From contig NZ_LZKJ01000059.1 of assembly GCF_001672775.1 (NCBI RefSeq), forward strand, positions 28,865 through 92,864: DNA of 64,000 nucleotides, read 5' to 3'. Shown here piece after piece: positions 9,183 to 19,451 of this stretch. The DNA comes from Mycobacterium kyorinense. GTDB taxonomy: Bacteria; Actinomycetota; Actinomycetes; Mycobacteriales; Mycobacteriaceae. Numbering within the stretch: position 1 is the stretch's first letter; each line of letters begins with the position of its first letter. The notes under the pieces are model-generated. The model saw only the letters and a program-made list of their open reading frames with translations, ran no database searches and was not told where the DNA came from. Position numbers and translations under genes: made by a program.

Positions 9183-10776
9183 ACTTCGCGCGTACCGCGG
9201 TCCCTGCAGCCGGCGGGCCGTCGCCTTCCCACCACGTCGGCTTCAACAACGCCGACGTCACCGGGATCGCTGCCTCGACGCTCTTGCGTCCCCACCGGCA
9301 CGCCCGGTCGATGGCCGCGGCAGAGGGCGCCAGGTTCGCCGGCGACAGGGTCGGCGAGAATCGGACGATGTGATCGGCGTAGGGCACCGTGCGCACCATC
9401 TGCAACTGGATCGCCTGAGTGATCGGCACCAGCCACAGATGTCGCGGATCCCATTGCGGGTGAAAGCAATCGAACGCCAAGTAGCACGCGTTGCGGGTGC
9501 CCAGCTTCCCGTCGCGCACCCGCTTCCACGCCATTTCGACCGGGACATTGCTGGCCGTGCCGCCGTCGACCAGCGCCGCGACATCCTTTTCCTCGCAGAG
9601 CGCGTCGAGGATCGGGATCATCCGCGGATTGCTCGTTTCATGGTGCAGCACACCGGGAATCGCCGACGAGAACGACGCCGCGTCGAGCACGTCGAAGTCA
9701 CGCTCCGGCTCGTCGGCGCCGATGATGATCGGCTTGACCACACGCAAATCGATGAACGCCGCCACCTGCCACATCCGCGCACCCACTTGCGCGCCGATGC
9801 CGATCGGGCGAAACGGCAATGACCGCAACTGTAGAGCGGACAACTCGGGGCGGCGAAACCGCGCCGGCAGCGCCGAATACGGCTGGCGGCGCACCCCGGC
9901 GATCACGACGTCGAACGGAATCGCCAAGTCCGACATGCGCATCCGCTCACCATCTTCGCGGGTGAGCATGGCGTGGGCGAACTGGTCGAAGCGCAACGCG
10001 AACATGCCGGCCAGGCCGTGGCGGCGGCGCAGCCGTTCCGGTCCAAGGATGGCGCGGTAGGACACCGTTTTCCCCCAGGCGATGTACTCCTCGATCGGCA
10101 CCGGTAGCTCGCGGCTCACCAGGCTGCCCAGGATCGACCCGAACGATGCGCCGATCATGTAGTCGGGCACTTGGCCGGCCTTCAGCAGCCGCTCCATGCC
10201 GCCGATGTAGACGAAACCCGCACCCCCGCCGCCGCCGAGCACCGTGACGAGCTTCTTGTAGCCGACTTCGGCGTCCAATTCCGCGGCGGAGAAGTCATTG
10301 CCGTGCCGTTCGATCAGCACGCATCGCTGATCGTCTTGGTCGGCGGCCAGCGCCGCCAGCGCCTCGCGGGCCGCCTTCAGCGCCGTGATCGGGTCCGGCT
10401 CTTCGCGCAGCGGCCCGTACAGCGTGTCGGCGACCCGAGACAGCCACGGCCCGACTTCGGCGCCCACCGAGACGTCGCCGCGCCCGCGGCTGCCGCCCGG
10501 GCCCGCGGCCCCCGGTTCGAAATCGGCGAGCCGCGCGAAGTTGAGGATGTAGCGCAGTCGGCGCAGCTCCTCGGTGCTCAACACGTCCGGGTTGGCCAGG
10601 TGGTGGCGGATGAGCCGGTTTTCCATCCGTTGCAGCAGCAGCGCCGGCTCGGCCGACAGCAGGTCAGCGGCGTCGGGGGTCTCGACGGCCTCGTCCTCGA
10701 TCTCCTCGATTTGCTCGAGCCCGGCGTCGCGGCGGCCCAGCCGGTTGAGCACCGCGCCGGCGAACGGGATCTGCAT
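9097..10776 (-). CDS. Patatin-like phospholipase/hydrolase
   Basis: 559 residues. The nucleophile elbow GASFGS near residue 213 (GxSxG) and the DGG dyad (LVDGGTASNVP) define a patatin Ser-Asp lipid hydrolase; a glycine-rich oxyanion segment VLGGGGGAGFVYIGG precedes the elbow. About 180 extra N-terminal residues are charged and helical. No signal peptide or membrane helix is evident, so it is probably cytosolic or peripheral. Substrate unknown. Its 3' end overlaps the convergent TVP38-like gene and lies in a repeat found again near 41.8 kb. Confidence 0.9.
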   Translation of the reverse strand: MQIPFAGAVLNRLGRRDAGLEQIEEIEDEAVETPDAADLLSAEPALLLQRMENRLIRHHLANPDVLSTEELRRLRYILNFARLADFEPGAAGPGGSRGRGDVSVGAEVGPWLSRVADTLYGPLREEPDPITALKAAREALAALAADQDDQRCVLIERHGNDFSAAELDAEVGYKKLVTVLGGGGGAGFVYIGGMERLLKAGQVPDYMIGASFGSILGSLVSRELPVPIEEYIAWGKTVSYRAILGPERLRRRHGLAGMFALRFDQFAHAMLTREDGERMRMSDLAIPFDVVIAGVRRQPYSALPARFRRPELSALQLRSLPFRPIGIGAQVGARMWQVAAFIDLRVVKPIIIGADEPERDFDVLDAASFSSAIPGVLHHETSNPRMIPILDALCEEKDVAALVDGGTASNVPVEMAWKRVRDGKLGTRNACYLAFDCFHPQWDPRHLWLVPITQAIQLQMVRTVPYADHIVRFSPTLSPANLAPSAAAIDRACRWGRKSVEAAIPVTSALLKPTWWEGDGPPAAGTAVRAKSVASPMSAVMAAIQAPTSRFARWRDRLT

Positions 10777-11065
10777 GAGGACCAGTCTGGCCGTCGCTCG
10801 GGCGGCCCATTGGGGAGGGGGTGGGGCGGCTAGCCTTTGATGCTGTGCCGGTGTGAGTCGCTCACGGCCGGCAAAGACCGCATCACGATCACGATCACGC
10901 CCATCCGCGACACTCCGCCCTGGACTGTCAGCCGCTACCGCATAGACGCACTCACGGGGTGACTTTAGCCACGTCTGTCACACCAGTCACGCCGCCGGAC
11001 CACTAGGCGAAATGCCCGCCTCTGAGCGACTTTCAGCGGCACGGTCGGGCGAGCACGGGTGGTGG
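10777..11065. other. Intergenic region between patatin gene and vapC
   Basis: 289 bp without a supported gene. It contains the 62-bp repeat copy at 10981-11042 and, at 10977-10990, the inverted form of the GTGACTGGTGTGAC 14-mer. Short runs of ATCACG (10886-10907) are present but no terminator hairpin with a T-run was seen. Confidence 0.5.
10981..11042. repeat. 62-bp dispersed repeat, copy 1 (just downstream of vapC)
   Basis: Identical at 54 of 62 positions to 40448-40509, same orientation. It begins 24 bp past the vapC stop. It contains GCCCGCCTC-TG-AGCGAC, the core also found in both ends of the element at 3987-4177, so the three sites probably belong to one intergenic repeat family. Confidence 0.8.
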
Positions 11066-11479
11066 TTACTCGTCAGCTTCCGGCTCAGGCGGCCGAACCT
11101 CCGATGGCCGGCGAACGTCAACAAGATCAGCGATGATCCGAAAGTCACCGCTGTCATGGCTGAGCAGCGGAACGCCGTAAATGTTTGCCGTAGCAGCGAT
11201 TACCAGATCCACTGCGCGGCGCCGCGGCTGACCGCCCCGGTTACTCACGGCCGCTGATAGCCGGGCCCATTCTCGAGCGATCTCAACGGTGACCGGAAGG
11301 GGATCAAATGCGGACTCGATTGCGCCCAGCCGCGCGGTACGCGCCGCACGTTCGTCGTCGTCGCGGGCGACAACAACGCCAAAGTGCAGTTCGGCAATCG
11401 ACGCAACGCTGATCGCGGCCTCCACGTGCGATGGCGGATCTTGACCGATAAGGACCGAAGTATCAACGACTGCGCGCAT
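11066..11479 (-). CDS. vapC: VapC family PIN-domain ribonuclease toxin
   Basis: 137 residues. The PIN fold is indicated by VVDTSVLI at the N-terminus (catalytic Asp), a Glu in SIAELHFG, and the later Asp pair in AVDLVIAATAN and SHDSGDF. VapC toxins cleave specific tRNA or rRNA sites and are neutralised by the adjacent antitoxin. It starts 3 bp after the vapB stop, so the pair is one transcript. Position next to recBD and the FIST gene suggests equivalence to VapC5 (Rv0627) of M. tuberculosis, but the exact pair number is an inference. Confidence 0.92.
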   Translation of the reverse strand: MRAVVDTSVLIGQDPPSHVEAAISVASIAELHFGVVVARDDDERAARTARLGAIESAFDPLPVTVEIAREWARLSAAVSNRGGQPRRRAVDLVIAATANIYGVPLLSHDSGDFRIIADLVDVRRPSEVRPPEPEADE

Positions 11480-11482
11480 CGG

Positions 11483-11725
11483 CTACTCGAACGGATCAGC
11501 AACCGACGCGGGGAACCGCTCGAGGTCTTCGCTCAGTGTTCTCGGCGCCGGGGTGCGCCAGACCGCGCGCAACGCCGGACCACCGACCCATCGCTTCTGC
11601 ATAGCCGGGCCAAGCCGTGCCACCGGCCGGCCCGCGACGGTGATCGTGATCTCTTCGCCCGCTTCTGCCCGGCGCAATACCTCCCCGACGTTGTTGCGGA
11701 GTTCCTTTTGGGGAATGGTCACCAT
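11483..11725 (-). CDS. vapB: VapB family antitoxin (Phd/YefM-like)
   Basis: 80 residues. The N-terminal half (VTIPQKELRNNVGEVLRRAEAG followed by ITITVAGRPVARL, cited here in parts) is the Phd/YefM DNA-binding fold. The Pro-rich C-terminal tail (about 50-80) would bind the toxin. It precedes vapC, the usual order, and has an inverted repeat immediately upstream at 11734-11751 that is a natural autoregulatory operator. Confidence 0.9.
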   Translation of the reverse strand: MVTIPQKELRNNVGEVLRRAEAGEEITITVAGRPVARLGPAMQKRWVGGPALRAVWRTPAPRTLSEDLERFPASVADPFE

Positions 11726-11733
11726 AGCCCGAC

Positions 11734-11751
11734 GGTAGCAGAAGTGCTACC
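11734..11751. promoter_or_regulatory. Putative VapB operator
   Basis: GGTAGCA-GAAG-TGCTACC, a perfect 7-bp inverted repeat with a 4-bp spacer, ends 9 bp upstream of the vapB ATG. TA antitoxins bind such repeats to repress their own operon. A related GCTACC/GGTAGC pair flanks the RES/Xre start at 41709-41740. Confidence 0.6.
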
Positions 11752-11784
11752 AGCGCTTAGCCGCGGGCGGCGCATCATGGGAGG

Positions 11785-12936
11785 GTGCGAATCGGAGTCG
11801 GGGTGTCCACCGTGCCCGACGGGCGGCGGGCCGCAGTGGAAGCCGCCACGCAGGCGCGCGACGAGCTGGCCGGTGAGGCGCCGTCGCTGGCCGTGCTGCT
11901 CGCATCGCAGTCGCACACCGACAAAGCTGCCGATGTCTTGGCCGCGGTGCAACAGACCCTGGATCCGCCCGCGCTGATCGGGTGTGTCGCCCACACGGTG
12001 GTCGCCGGCCGTCGCGAGATGGAGGGCCAGCCCGCGGTGGCGGTGTGGCTGGCGTCTGACCTGCCCGCCGAGACCTTCCAGCTGGACTTCGTGCGCACCG
12101 GCTCCGGCGCACTGCTCGCCGGATACCAATTCGACCGTGCAGCAACGGATTTGCATCTTTTGCTGCCCGACCCCTACACGTTCCCCGCACATCTGCTCAT
12201 CGAGCACCTCAACGCCGACCTGCCCGGCACGTCCGTGGTGGGCGGCGTGGTCAGCGGCGGGCGTGGACCCGGCGAGACCCGCCTGTTCCGCGACCACGAC
12301 GTGCTGACCTCCGGGCTCGTCGGGGTGCGACTGCCCGGCGCACAGGCGGTCCCGATCGTGTCGCAAGGCTGCCGGCCGATCGGTCACCCCTACATCGTCA
12401 CCGGCGCCCAAGACGACGTCATCACGGAGTTGGGCGGCCGCACACCCATGCAACGGCTGCGCGAAATCGTCGAAGGCATGCCGCGCGACGAGCAAGAACT
12501 GGTTACCACCGGCCTGCACATCGGCATCGTCGGCGACGAGCACCTGGCCAACCCCGGCCAGGGCGACTTCCTGATCCGCGCACTACTCGGCGCCGACCCG
12601 GCCAGCGGCGCGATCGAAGTCGGCGAGCTGGTCGAGGTGGGCGCGACCGTGCAGTTTCAGGTTCGCGACGCAGCCGGGGCCACCGCGGATCTGCACCACA
12701 GCGTCGAGCGGGCGGTGGCGCAGCTGCCCGGGCGCCCGGTGGGCGGATTGCTGTTCACCTGCACCGGGCGCGGGCGGCGGATGTTCGGGGTCCCCGATCA
12801 CGATGCGTCGACGATCGCCGACCTCCTGGGCGGGATTCCGCTGGCGGGGTTCTTCGCCGGTGGGGAGATCGGCCCGATCGCGGGACGTAATGCGTTGCAT
12901 ACGTTTACGGCATCGATGGCGCTGTTTGCCGAATGA
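11785..12936 (+). CDS. FIST domain protein (FIST_N and FIST_C)
   Basis: 383 residues. The N-terminal part shows the FIST_N pattern ([23 protein letters not shown]) and the C-terminal part the FIST_C pattern ending GRGRRMFG...[32 protein letters not shown] domains are small-molecule sensors linked to signal transduction; this stand-alone protein has no output domain. Length and neighbours (vapBC, recBD) match Rv0628c of M. tuberculosis as I recall it. The GTG start at 11785 is chosen because the conserved domain begins at once. Confidence 0.85.
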   Translation: MRIGVGVSTVPDGRRAAVEAATQARDELAGEAPSLAVLLASQSHTDKAADVLAAVQQTLDPPALIGCVAHTVVAGRREMEGQPAVAVWLASDLPAETFQLDFVRTGSGALLAGYQFDRAATDLHLLLPDPYTFPAHLLIEHLNADLPGTSVVGGVVSGGRGPGETRLFRDHDVLTSGLVGVRLPGAQAVPIVSQGCRPIGHPYIVTGAQDDVITELGGRTPMQRLREIVEGMPRDEQELVTTGLHIGIVGDEHLANPGQGDFLIRALLGADPASGAIEVGELVEVGATVQFQVRDAAGATADLHHSVERAVAQLPGRPVGGLLFTCTGRGRRMFGVPDHDASTIADLLGGIPLAGFFAGGEIGPIAGRNALHTFTASMALFAE

Positions 12937-12946
12937 GTCGCTCGGG

Positions 12947-14302
12947 TTAGGCATGCAGCGGCGAGCCAGCCAATGCCAGCATCGCCTCGCCCAGCGCCTC
13001 GTTCTGGGTGGGGTGCGCATGCACTAGCGGCGCGACATCCGTCGGCAATGCTTCCCAACCCACCATCAGCTGCGCCTCTCCGATCAGCTCGCCGACCCGA
13101 TCCCCCACCGTGTGCACCCCGACGACGGGACCGCCACCGCGTCGAATTACCTTGACGCCGCCCGACGTTCGCAGGATCTGGCTCTTGCCGTTGCCGCCGA
13201 GATCATAGACCAGCGTGGTGACGTCCCCGTACTGCTCGCGCGCCGCGGCTTCGGTGAGCCCAACCGATGCGACCTGCGGGTGCGAGTACGTCACCCGCGG
13301 AATTAGATAATCCGGTGTCAGCACCGGGTTTTGGCCGGCGAGCTGTTCGGCGACGTAGCTGCCGTGGGCGAATCCGCGGTGGGCCAACTGGAGCCCGGCC
13401 ACCAGGTCGCCGACCGCGTAGACGCCGGCATGGTTGGTCGCCAGCCGATCGTCGACCGTGACACACCCGCGGTCCATCTCGATGCCGGCCTCGACGAGGC
13501 CTGCCGATCTGGGCCCGCGGCCGACGGCGACCAACAGCATCTCGGCCTCGATGACCTCGCCGTCGGCCAATTCCACTGCTACCCCGACGCTGTTCTGCGT
13601 TGCCGCGGTGACCGTGGCGCCGGTCTTCGCGGTGATACCCCGCCGCTGCAGGGCCCGGCCGAGCATCTTGGAGGTCCATTCATCTTCCCCCGGCAGCAGC
13701 CTCGGCATGGCCTCGAGGACGGTCACCGTGGTGCCGAACGATGCCCACATGCTGGCGAATTCGACGCCAATCACGCCGCCGCCGAGCACGATTGCGGTCC
13801 GCGGGATCTCGGACAGCTGCAAGGCATGATCACTGTCGATGATCCGGTCACCGATCGGGATGTTCGCAATGCCTCGGGGAGCCGAACCGGTGGCAAGCAC
13901 CACCGCATCGCCAGTGTAGGAAATGCCGTCGACGACGACGGTGTGGTTTCCGACGTAGCGGCCCATACCCGAAACGACGGAGATACCGCGGCGGTCGATC
14001 AACCCAGTCAGTCCGGTATGGAGCCGGTCGACCACCGACTGCTTGTAGGCGTGTACCGCCATCATATCGATGCCGGCCAAAGTGGCTCGCACGCCGAAGC
14101 ATTCGGCTGCCCGGGTCACGTCGGCGATTTCAGCGGCGTGCAGCAGCGCTTTGGTGGGGATGCAGCCGCGGTGCAAACAGGTGCCGCCCACCTGGTCAGC
14201 CTCGATCAACGTTACGGAGAGCCCCAGTTGACTGGCCCGCAACGCGCACGCGTAACCGGCCGACCCGCCCCCGAGGATCAGCACGTCGGAAACAGCCGTC
14301 AT
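12947..14302 (-). CDS. lpd: Dihydrolipoyl dehydrogenase (E3) of the branched-chain 2-oxoacid dehydrogenase complex
   Basis: 451 residues from the ATG at 14302, which overlaps the bkdC stop in ATGA; a longer frame upstream is not needed. It reoxidises dihydrolipoamide on E2, passing electrons through FAD to NAD+. Motifs: FAD-binding LILGGGSAG (8-16), redox-active disulphide GGTCLHRGC (C42, C47), NAD-binding VLGGGVIGVEFA near 180, second FAD site AVGDLVAG, and the C-terminal HAHPTQNE with the catalytic His-Glu. It is a dedicated E3 encoded inside the bkd operon, unlike M. tuberculosis, whose bkd operon is described as lacking one. Confidence 0.93.
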   Translation of the reverse strand: MTAVSDVLILGGGSAGYACALRASQLGLSVTLIEADQVGGTCLHRGCIPTKALLHAAEIADVTRAAECFGVRATLAGIDMMAVHAYKQSVVDRLHTGLTGLIDRRGISVVSGMGRYVGNHTVVVDGISYTGDAVVLATGSAPRGIANIPIGDRIIDSDHALQLSEIPRTAIVLGGGVIGVEFASMWASFGTTVTVLEAMPRLLPGEDEWTSKMLGRALQRRGITAKTGATVTAATQNSVGVAVELADGEVIEAEMLLVAVGRGPRSAGLVEAGIEMDRGCVTVDDRLATNHAGVYAVGDLVAGLQLAHRGFAHGSYVAEQLAGQNPVLTPDYLIPRVTYSHPQVASVGLTEAAAREQYGDVTTLVYDLGGNGKSQILRTSGGVKVIRRGGGPVVGVHTVGDRVGELIGEAQLMVGWEALPTDVAPLVHAHPTQNEALGEAMLALAGSPLHA

Positions 14303-15453
14303 AACCGCGCCAGCGCCGCGATCGGGTTCTCGATGAAATCGGCGAACAGCCGCAGGAACCCGCCGGCCGTGCCGCCGTCGCACACCCGGTGATCGAAGCT
14401 CAGCGAGACCTGCGTCATTTTCCGCGCGGTCACTTCACCGTCGACCACCCATGGCCGGTCGATGATGCGGCCGACACCCAGGATCGCCGCTTCGGGATGG
14501 TTGATGATCGGGGTGGACCCGTCGACACCGAAGACGCCATAGTTGTTCAGGGTGAAGGTTCCCCCGGTCAGCCGGGCGGGCGGCAGTGTGCCGTCTCGGG
14601 CCGACGCCGTTGCTTCGGTCAGGACATCCGAAAGCCGAAGTAGGTCAAGCTGGTCGGCGTTGTCGATGACGGGCACCATCAGTCCGCGCGGGGTTTGTGC
14701 CGCGATTCCGAGGTTGACGTGACGGTACCGAATGACTTCCGAGCGCGCGGTGTCGACCGACGAGTTCAGCTCGGGGAACTGCCGCAGCGCCGCGACGGTA
14801 AACCTGGCCAGCAGGGCCAGCAGGCTGACCTTGCGCGCGGTCGCGTCCTGGATGCACCGTCTGGCGTCCAGCAACGCAGTGGCGTCAACGTCGACCCACG
14901 TGGTGGCATCGGGAATCTCGCGGCGACTGGTCGACAGTTTGTCCGCGATTGCCTTGCGCACGCCGGTGATTGCGGTGCGGTCTTGGCTGCTGGTGTCGGG
15001 TTGGGTCAGTGAGCGTTCGACGTCGGCTCGAGTGATGACGCCGCCGAAGCCGGTGGCCGGCAGGCTGGCGACGTCAACACCGTTGTCGCGGGCCAACTTA
15101 CGGACCACCGGTGAGATCACCTTCGTCGCACCCACCGGTGTGCGACGGCGACGAGGACGATCCGGTTCGCCGGTCCCATAGCCGATCAGCACATTGCCGG
15201 AGCCGGCCTGTTCCTCGGCGCGCACGGTGATCAACGGGGTGCCCACGGCTAGCGTTGAACCGACCTCGCCGTGTAGTTCAATCACCGTGCCCGCGAACGG
15301 CACCGGGACTTCCACGGCTGCCTTGGCGGTTTCGACCTCGACGATCACCTGGTCGACCGTCACGGTGTCGCCGACCTGCACCCGCCACTCCGCGATGACG
15401 GCATCCGTCAGGCCCTCGCCGAGGTCGGGAAGCAGAAACGTCTGGTCGGTCAC
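14299..15453 (-). CDS. bkdC: Branched-chain 2-oxoacid dehydrogenase E2 (dihydrolipoyl acyltransferase)
   Basis: 384 residues. One N-terminal lipoyl domain carries the modified lysine in VETAKAAV (K44); after a Pro/Arg-rich linker comes a peripheral subunit-binding domain (VISPVVRKLARDNGVDV, near 112), then the catalytic acyltransferase domain ending in FDHRVCDGG, the HxxxDG active site. It transfers the acyl group from E1 to CoA. The GTG start at 15453 shares one base with the stop of a 49-codon gene upstream, and its own stop overlaps lpd, so all are translationally coupled. Equivalent to Rv2495c. Confidence 0.93.
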   Translation of the reverse strand: MTDQTFLLPDLGEGLTDAVIAEWRVQVGDTVTVDQVIVEVETAKAAVEVPVPFAGTVIELHGEVGSTLAVGTPLITVRAEEQAGSGNVLIGYGTGEPDRPRRRRTPVGATKVISPVVRKLARDNGVDVASLPATGFGGVITRADVERSLTQPDTSSQDRTAITGVRKAIADKLSTSRREIPDATTWVDVDATALLDARRCIQDATARKVSLLALLARFTVAALRQFPELNSSVDTARSEVIRYRHVNLGIAAQTPRGLMVPVIDNADQLDLLRLSDVLTEATASARDGTLPPARLTGGTFTLNNYGVFGVDGSTPIINHPEAAILGVGRIIDRPWVVDGEVTARKMTQVSLSFDHRVCDGGTAGGFLRLFADFIENPIAALARL

Positions 15454-15602
15454 TAAGACGCCGTTTCGGCCGCGGGACTGATCTGGGGTTCGCGAACGCG
15501 CACCGAGCCGACGGCGTGCCCGATGGACACGAGCGCGGGGATGAGTAGCGGGAACAGCACCAGCACTAGCATCAACGCTAACGATCCGATTGCAGTGAGC
15601 AC
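15453..15602 (-). CDS. 49-residue membrane protein inside the bkd operon
   Basis: GTG at 15602 is preceded by AAAGGGAG with a 7-nt spacer, an excellent ribosome site. The frame runs 49 codons to a TAG whose G is the first base of the bkdC GTG start. Residues 4-31 form one strongly hydrophobic helix (rich in Leu, Val, Ile, with two prolines), followed by a short Arg-containing hydrophilic tail. It begins 18 bp after bkdB. The ribosome site, one-base stop/start overlap and clean helix argue for a real gene; function unknown, perhaps anchoring or regulating the complex. Too short for most gene callers. Confidence 0.75.
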   Translation of the reverse strand: MLTAIGSLALMLVLVLFPLLIPALVSIGHAVGSVRVREPQISPAAETAS

Positions 15603-15620
15603 AGCTTCACTCCCTTTCCT

Positions 15621-16613
15621 TCAGGCGACGATGTGGATGCGGTCATCCCACTGCAACCGGTCGAGCGCGTCGAGAATCCGATCACAACCGGGCAGGTGAA
15701 ACCGTTCGAGTTTTGGTGGCGGATAAGGGATGTCGAATCCGCAGATGCGCAGCACCGGTGCCTCCAGGTAATGGAAGCAGCGTTCCTGCACGCGGGCCAC
15801 AATCTCGGCTCCCACGCCGGCGAATCCTTGGGACTCGTGCACCACGATGCACCGTCCGGTCTTGCGGACCGACGCCGTGACGGTGTCGTCGTCGAACGGA
15901 ACGATGGATCGTAAGTCGACGACTTCGATGTCGCGGCCGTCGGCGGCGGCCGCGTCTGCGGCCTGCAGCGCCCGATCGACCGCCGGGCCGTAGGCGATCA
16001 GCGTGGCGTCATGACCGGGCCGCAAGATTCGCGCTTGCCCGATCGGGTCTCCGCGCTGCAGCTCGACGTCGGCGCGGGAGAAGTACAGCCGCTTGGGTTC
16101 GAGGAACACCACCGGGTCGGGATCGTCGATGGCCTGCCGCAACAGCCCGTAGGCGTCCGCGACCGATGCCGGGGCAACGACTTTGAGGCCCGGGGTATGC
16201 GCGTAGTACGCCTCGCTGGAATCGCAGTGGTGCTCGACCCCGCCGATGCCGCCGGCGAACGGGATGCGGATCACGATCGGAGCCGACAGCGCTCCCCTGG
16301 TGCGGTTACGCAGCTTGGCCACATGGGACACGATCTGCTCGAACGCCGGGTAGGCGAACGCGTCGAACTGCATCTCGACCACCGGCCGAAAGCCGGCCAT
16401 CGCCATGCCGATCGCAAACCCGATGATCCCCGATTCGGCCAGCGGGGTGTCGAAGCACCGGTCGCTGCCAAACGTTTTCGCCAGACCGTCGGTAACCCGA
16501 AACACGCCGCCGAGCTCGCCGACATCCTCGCCGAACACCACCACCGACTCGTCCTCGGCAAGGGCATCACGCAGGGCGGTGTTGAGGGCCTGCGCCATCG
16601 TGAGCATGGTCAT
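15621..16613 (-). CDS. bkdB: Branched-chain 2-oxoacid dehydrogenase E1 beta subunit
   Basis: 330 residues. E1 alpha/beta decarboxylates 2-oxo acids of Leu, Ile and Val with thiamine diphosphate and loads lipoyl-E2. Family segments seen: VVVFGEDVGELGGVFRVTDGL, DTPLAESGIIGFAIGMAMAG, and the C-terminal IVVHESQGFAGVGAEI. ATG 16613 lies 5 bp after the bkdA stop and has GGGAGG about 10 nt upstream inside bkdA, which decides the start. Equivalent to Rv2496c. Confidence 0.93.
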   Translation of the reverse strand: MTMLTMAQALNTALRDALAEDESVVVFGEDVGELGGVFRVTDGLAKTFGSDRCFDTPLAESGIIGFAIGMAMAGFRPVVEMQFDAFAYPAFEQIVSHVAKLRNRTRGALSAPIVIRIPFAGGIGGVEHHCDSSEAYYAHTPGLKVVAPASVADAYGLLRQAIDDPDPVVFLEPKRLYFSRADVELQRGDPIGQARILRPGHDATLIAYGPAVDRALQAADAAAADGRDIEVVDLRSIVPFDDDTVTASVRKTGRCIVVHESQGFAGVGAEIVARVQERCFHYLEAPVLRICGFDIPYPPPKLERFHLPGCDRILDALDRLQWDDRIHIVA

Positions 16614-16618
16614 GTCCG

Positions 16619-17776
16619 TCAGCCCTCCCGCGCCTCGGCGGCCAATTCCGCGTGTAGTTGGCGTTGTTGGTCGCGCAGTTGACTGCTCGGTTCGGCGAAC
16701 ACGTAGCGGAACAGGTCGTCGGGGTCGGTTGGCCGTTCGGCGTTCATCCCGGTCCGGAGCACCGCGGCGCGGTCCTCGGCCTCGGCAGCGATGGCGCTGA
16801 CATGGGCGTCGTCGATCAGGCCCTCGAAACGCAGGTAGGTTTCCAGCCGGGCGATGGGGTCTTTGGTGCGCCAATGCGCCACTTCGTCATTGGTGCGATA
16901 CCGGGTCGGGTCATCGGCGTTGGTGTGGCCCTCGACCCGGTAGGTGTGCGCTTCGACGATGACAGGGCCGTTGCCCTGCCGCACGTAGTTACGCGCTTCG
17001 TCCATCACGGCCAGCATCGCCATCGGATCGTTGCCGTCGACCTGCTCACTGCCGATGCCGTATCCGACTCCCTTGTGCGCCAACGACGGCGCTGCCGTCT
17101 GCCGCGCTAGCGGCACACTGATGGCAAACCCGTTGTTCTGCACCAGGAAGATCACCGGCGCGTCGAAGACCGCCGCGAAGTTCAGCGCTTCGTGAAAGTC
17201 GCCTTCGCTGGTCGCGCCGTCGCCGCAGAGCGCCAGCACCACCGCGTCGGCACCCTTGCGGGCCTGGGCATGCGCCAACCCGGCCGCGTGCAGCAGTTGG
17301 GTGGCCAGCGGTGTGCACTGCGGCGCGCAGCGGTGATGTGCCGGGTCGTAGCCGCAGTGCCAATCACCGGCCAGCATGCTGAGGATTTCGAGCGGATCCA
17401 CGCCGCGGGTGACCAACGCCATCGAATCGCGGTATGTCGGAAACAGCCAATCCTCGGGCCGCAGCGACATCGCGGCGGCGACCTGACAGGCTTCCTGTCC
17501 ACGTGCGGACGGATAGACCGCCAGCCGGCCCTGCTTGGTCAGCGCGGTGGCCTGCTCGTCAAACCGCCGTCCAAGAACCATGCTTCGGTACATGTCGATC
17601 AGTCGTTGCTCGGATGACCGTGGGTATCTCGCGGGGCTGTCGGTCAGCTGACCTGTCGGGTCGAGGTACTGCACGGGCACGTCGGCGGGAAGAAAATTCG
17701 CGTATGTCGCGCCGATCTGCTCGACCACCGTCACCGCTGCCTCCACGTTGTCTACTTGCTTGTCAATGTTCAACAT
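16619..17776 (-). CDS. bkdA: Branched-chain 2-oxoacid dehydrogenase E1 alpha subunit
   Basis: 385 residues from ATG 17776. The thiamine diphosphate motif runs from GDGATSEGDFHEALN to LVQNNGFAIS (GDG...NN); the phosphorylation-loop-like region YRVEGHTNADDPTRYR follows. First gene of the operon bkdA-bkdB-small membrane gene-bkdC-lpd. The frame stays open to 17839, but those codons are AT-rich and look like promoter DNA; no Shine-Dalgarno sequence precedes 17776, so a leaderless start is possible. Equivalent to Rv2497c. The divergent Lrp-type gene probably controls it. Confidence 0.9.
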   Translation of the reverse strand: MLNIDKQVDNVEAAVTVVEQIGATYANFLPADVPVQYLDPTGQLTDSPARYPRSSEQRLIDMYRSMVLGRRFDEQATALTKQGRLAVYPSARGQEACQVAAAMSLRPEDWLFPTYRDSMALVTRGVDPLEILSMLAGDWHCGYDPAHHRCAPQCTPLATQLLHAAGLAHAQARKGADAVVLALCGDGATSEGDFHEALNFAAVFDAPVIFLVQNNGFAISVPLARQTAAPSLAHKGVGYGIGSEQVDGNDPMAMLAVMDEARNYVRQGNGPVIVEAHTYRVEGHTNADDPTRYRTNDEVAHWRTKDPIARLETYLRFEGLIDDAHVSAIAAEAEDRAAVLRTGMNAERPTDPDDLFRYVFAEPSSQLRDQQRQLHAELAAEAREG

Positions 17777-17891
17777 CGACGGCCATCGATGCACTACCAA
17801 GCTGCGGTCTGGAGATGTATTGATTTCTAATAGCGGCATTCACATGCATACTGTTCACAGGACCGGCGGAAGTACACGAGGTGGCGAACAC
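17777..17891. promoter_or_regulatory. Divergent control region between bkdA and the Lrp/AsnC regulator
   Basis: 115 bp, visibly AT-richer than its surroundings from about 17810 to 17870 (for example GTATTGATTTCTAATAG). It separates the bkd operon from its divergent regulator and should hold both promoters and the regulator's sites. GAGG 8 nt before 17892 is the regulator's ribosome site. No single operator could be fixed by eye. Confidence 0.5.

Positions 17892-19451
<1,560 letters not shown>

Noticed and set aside
13331..14392. Long plus-strand frame of 353 codons opposite lpd
   Set aside because: Shadow of the dihydrolipoyl dehydrogenase gene; no domains or ribosome site.
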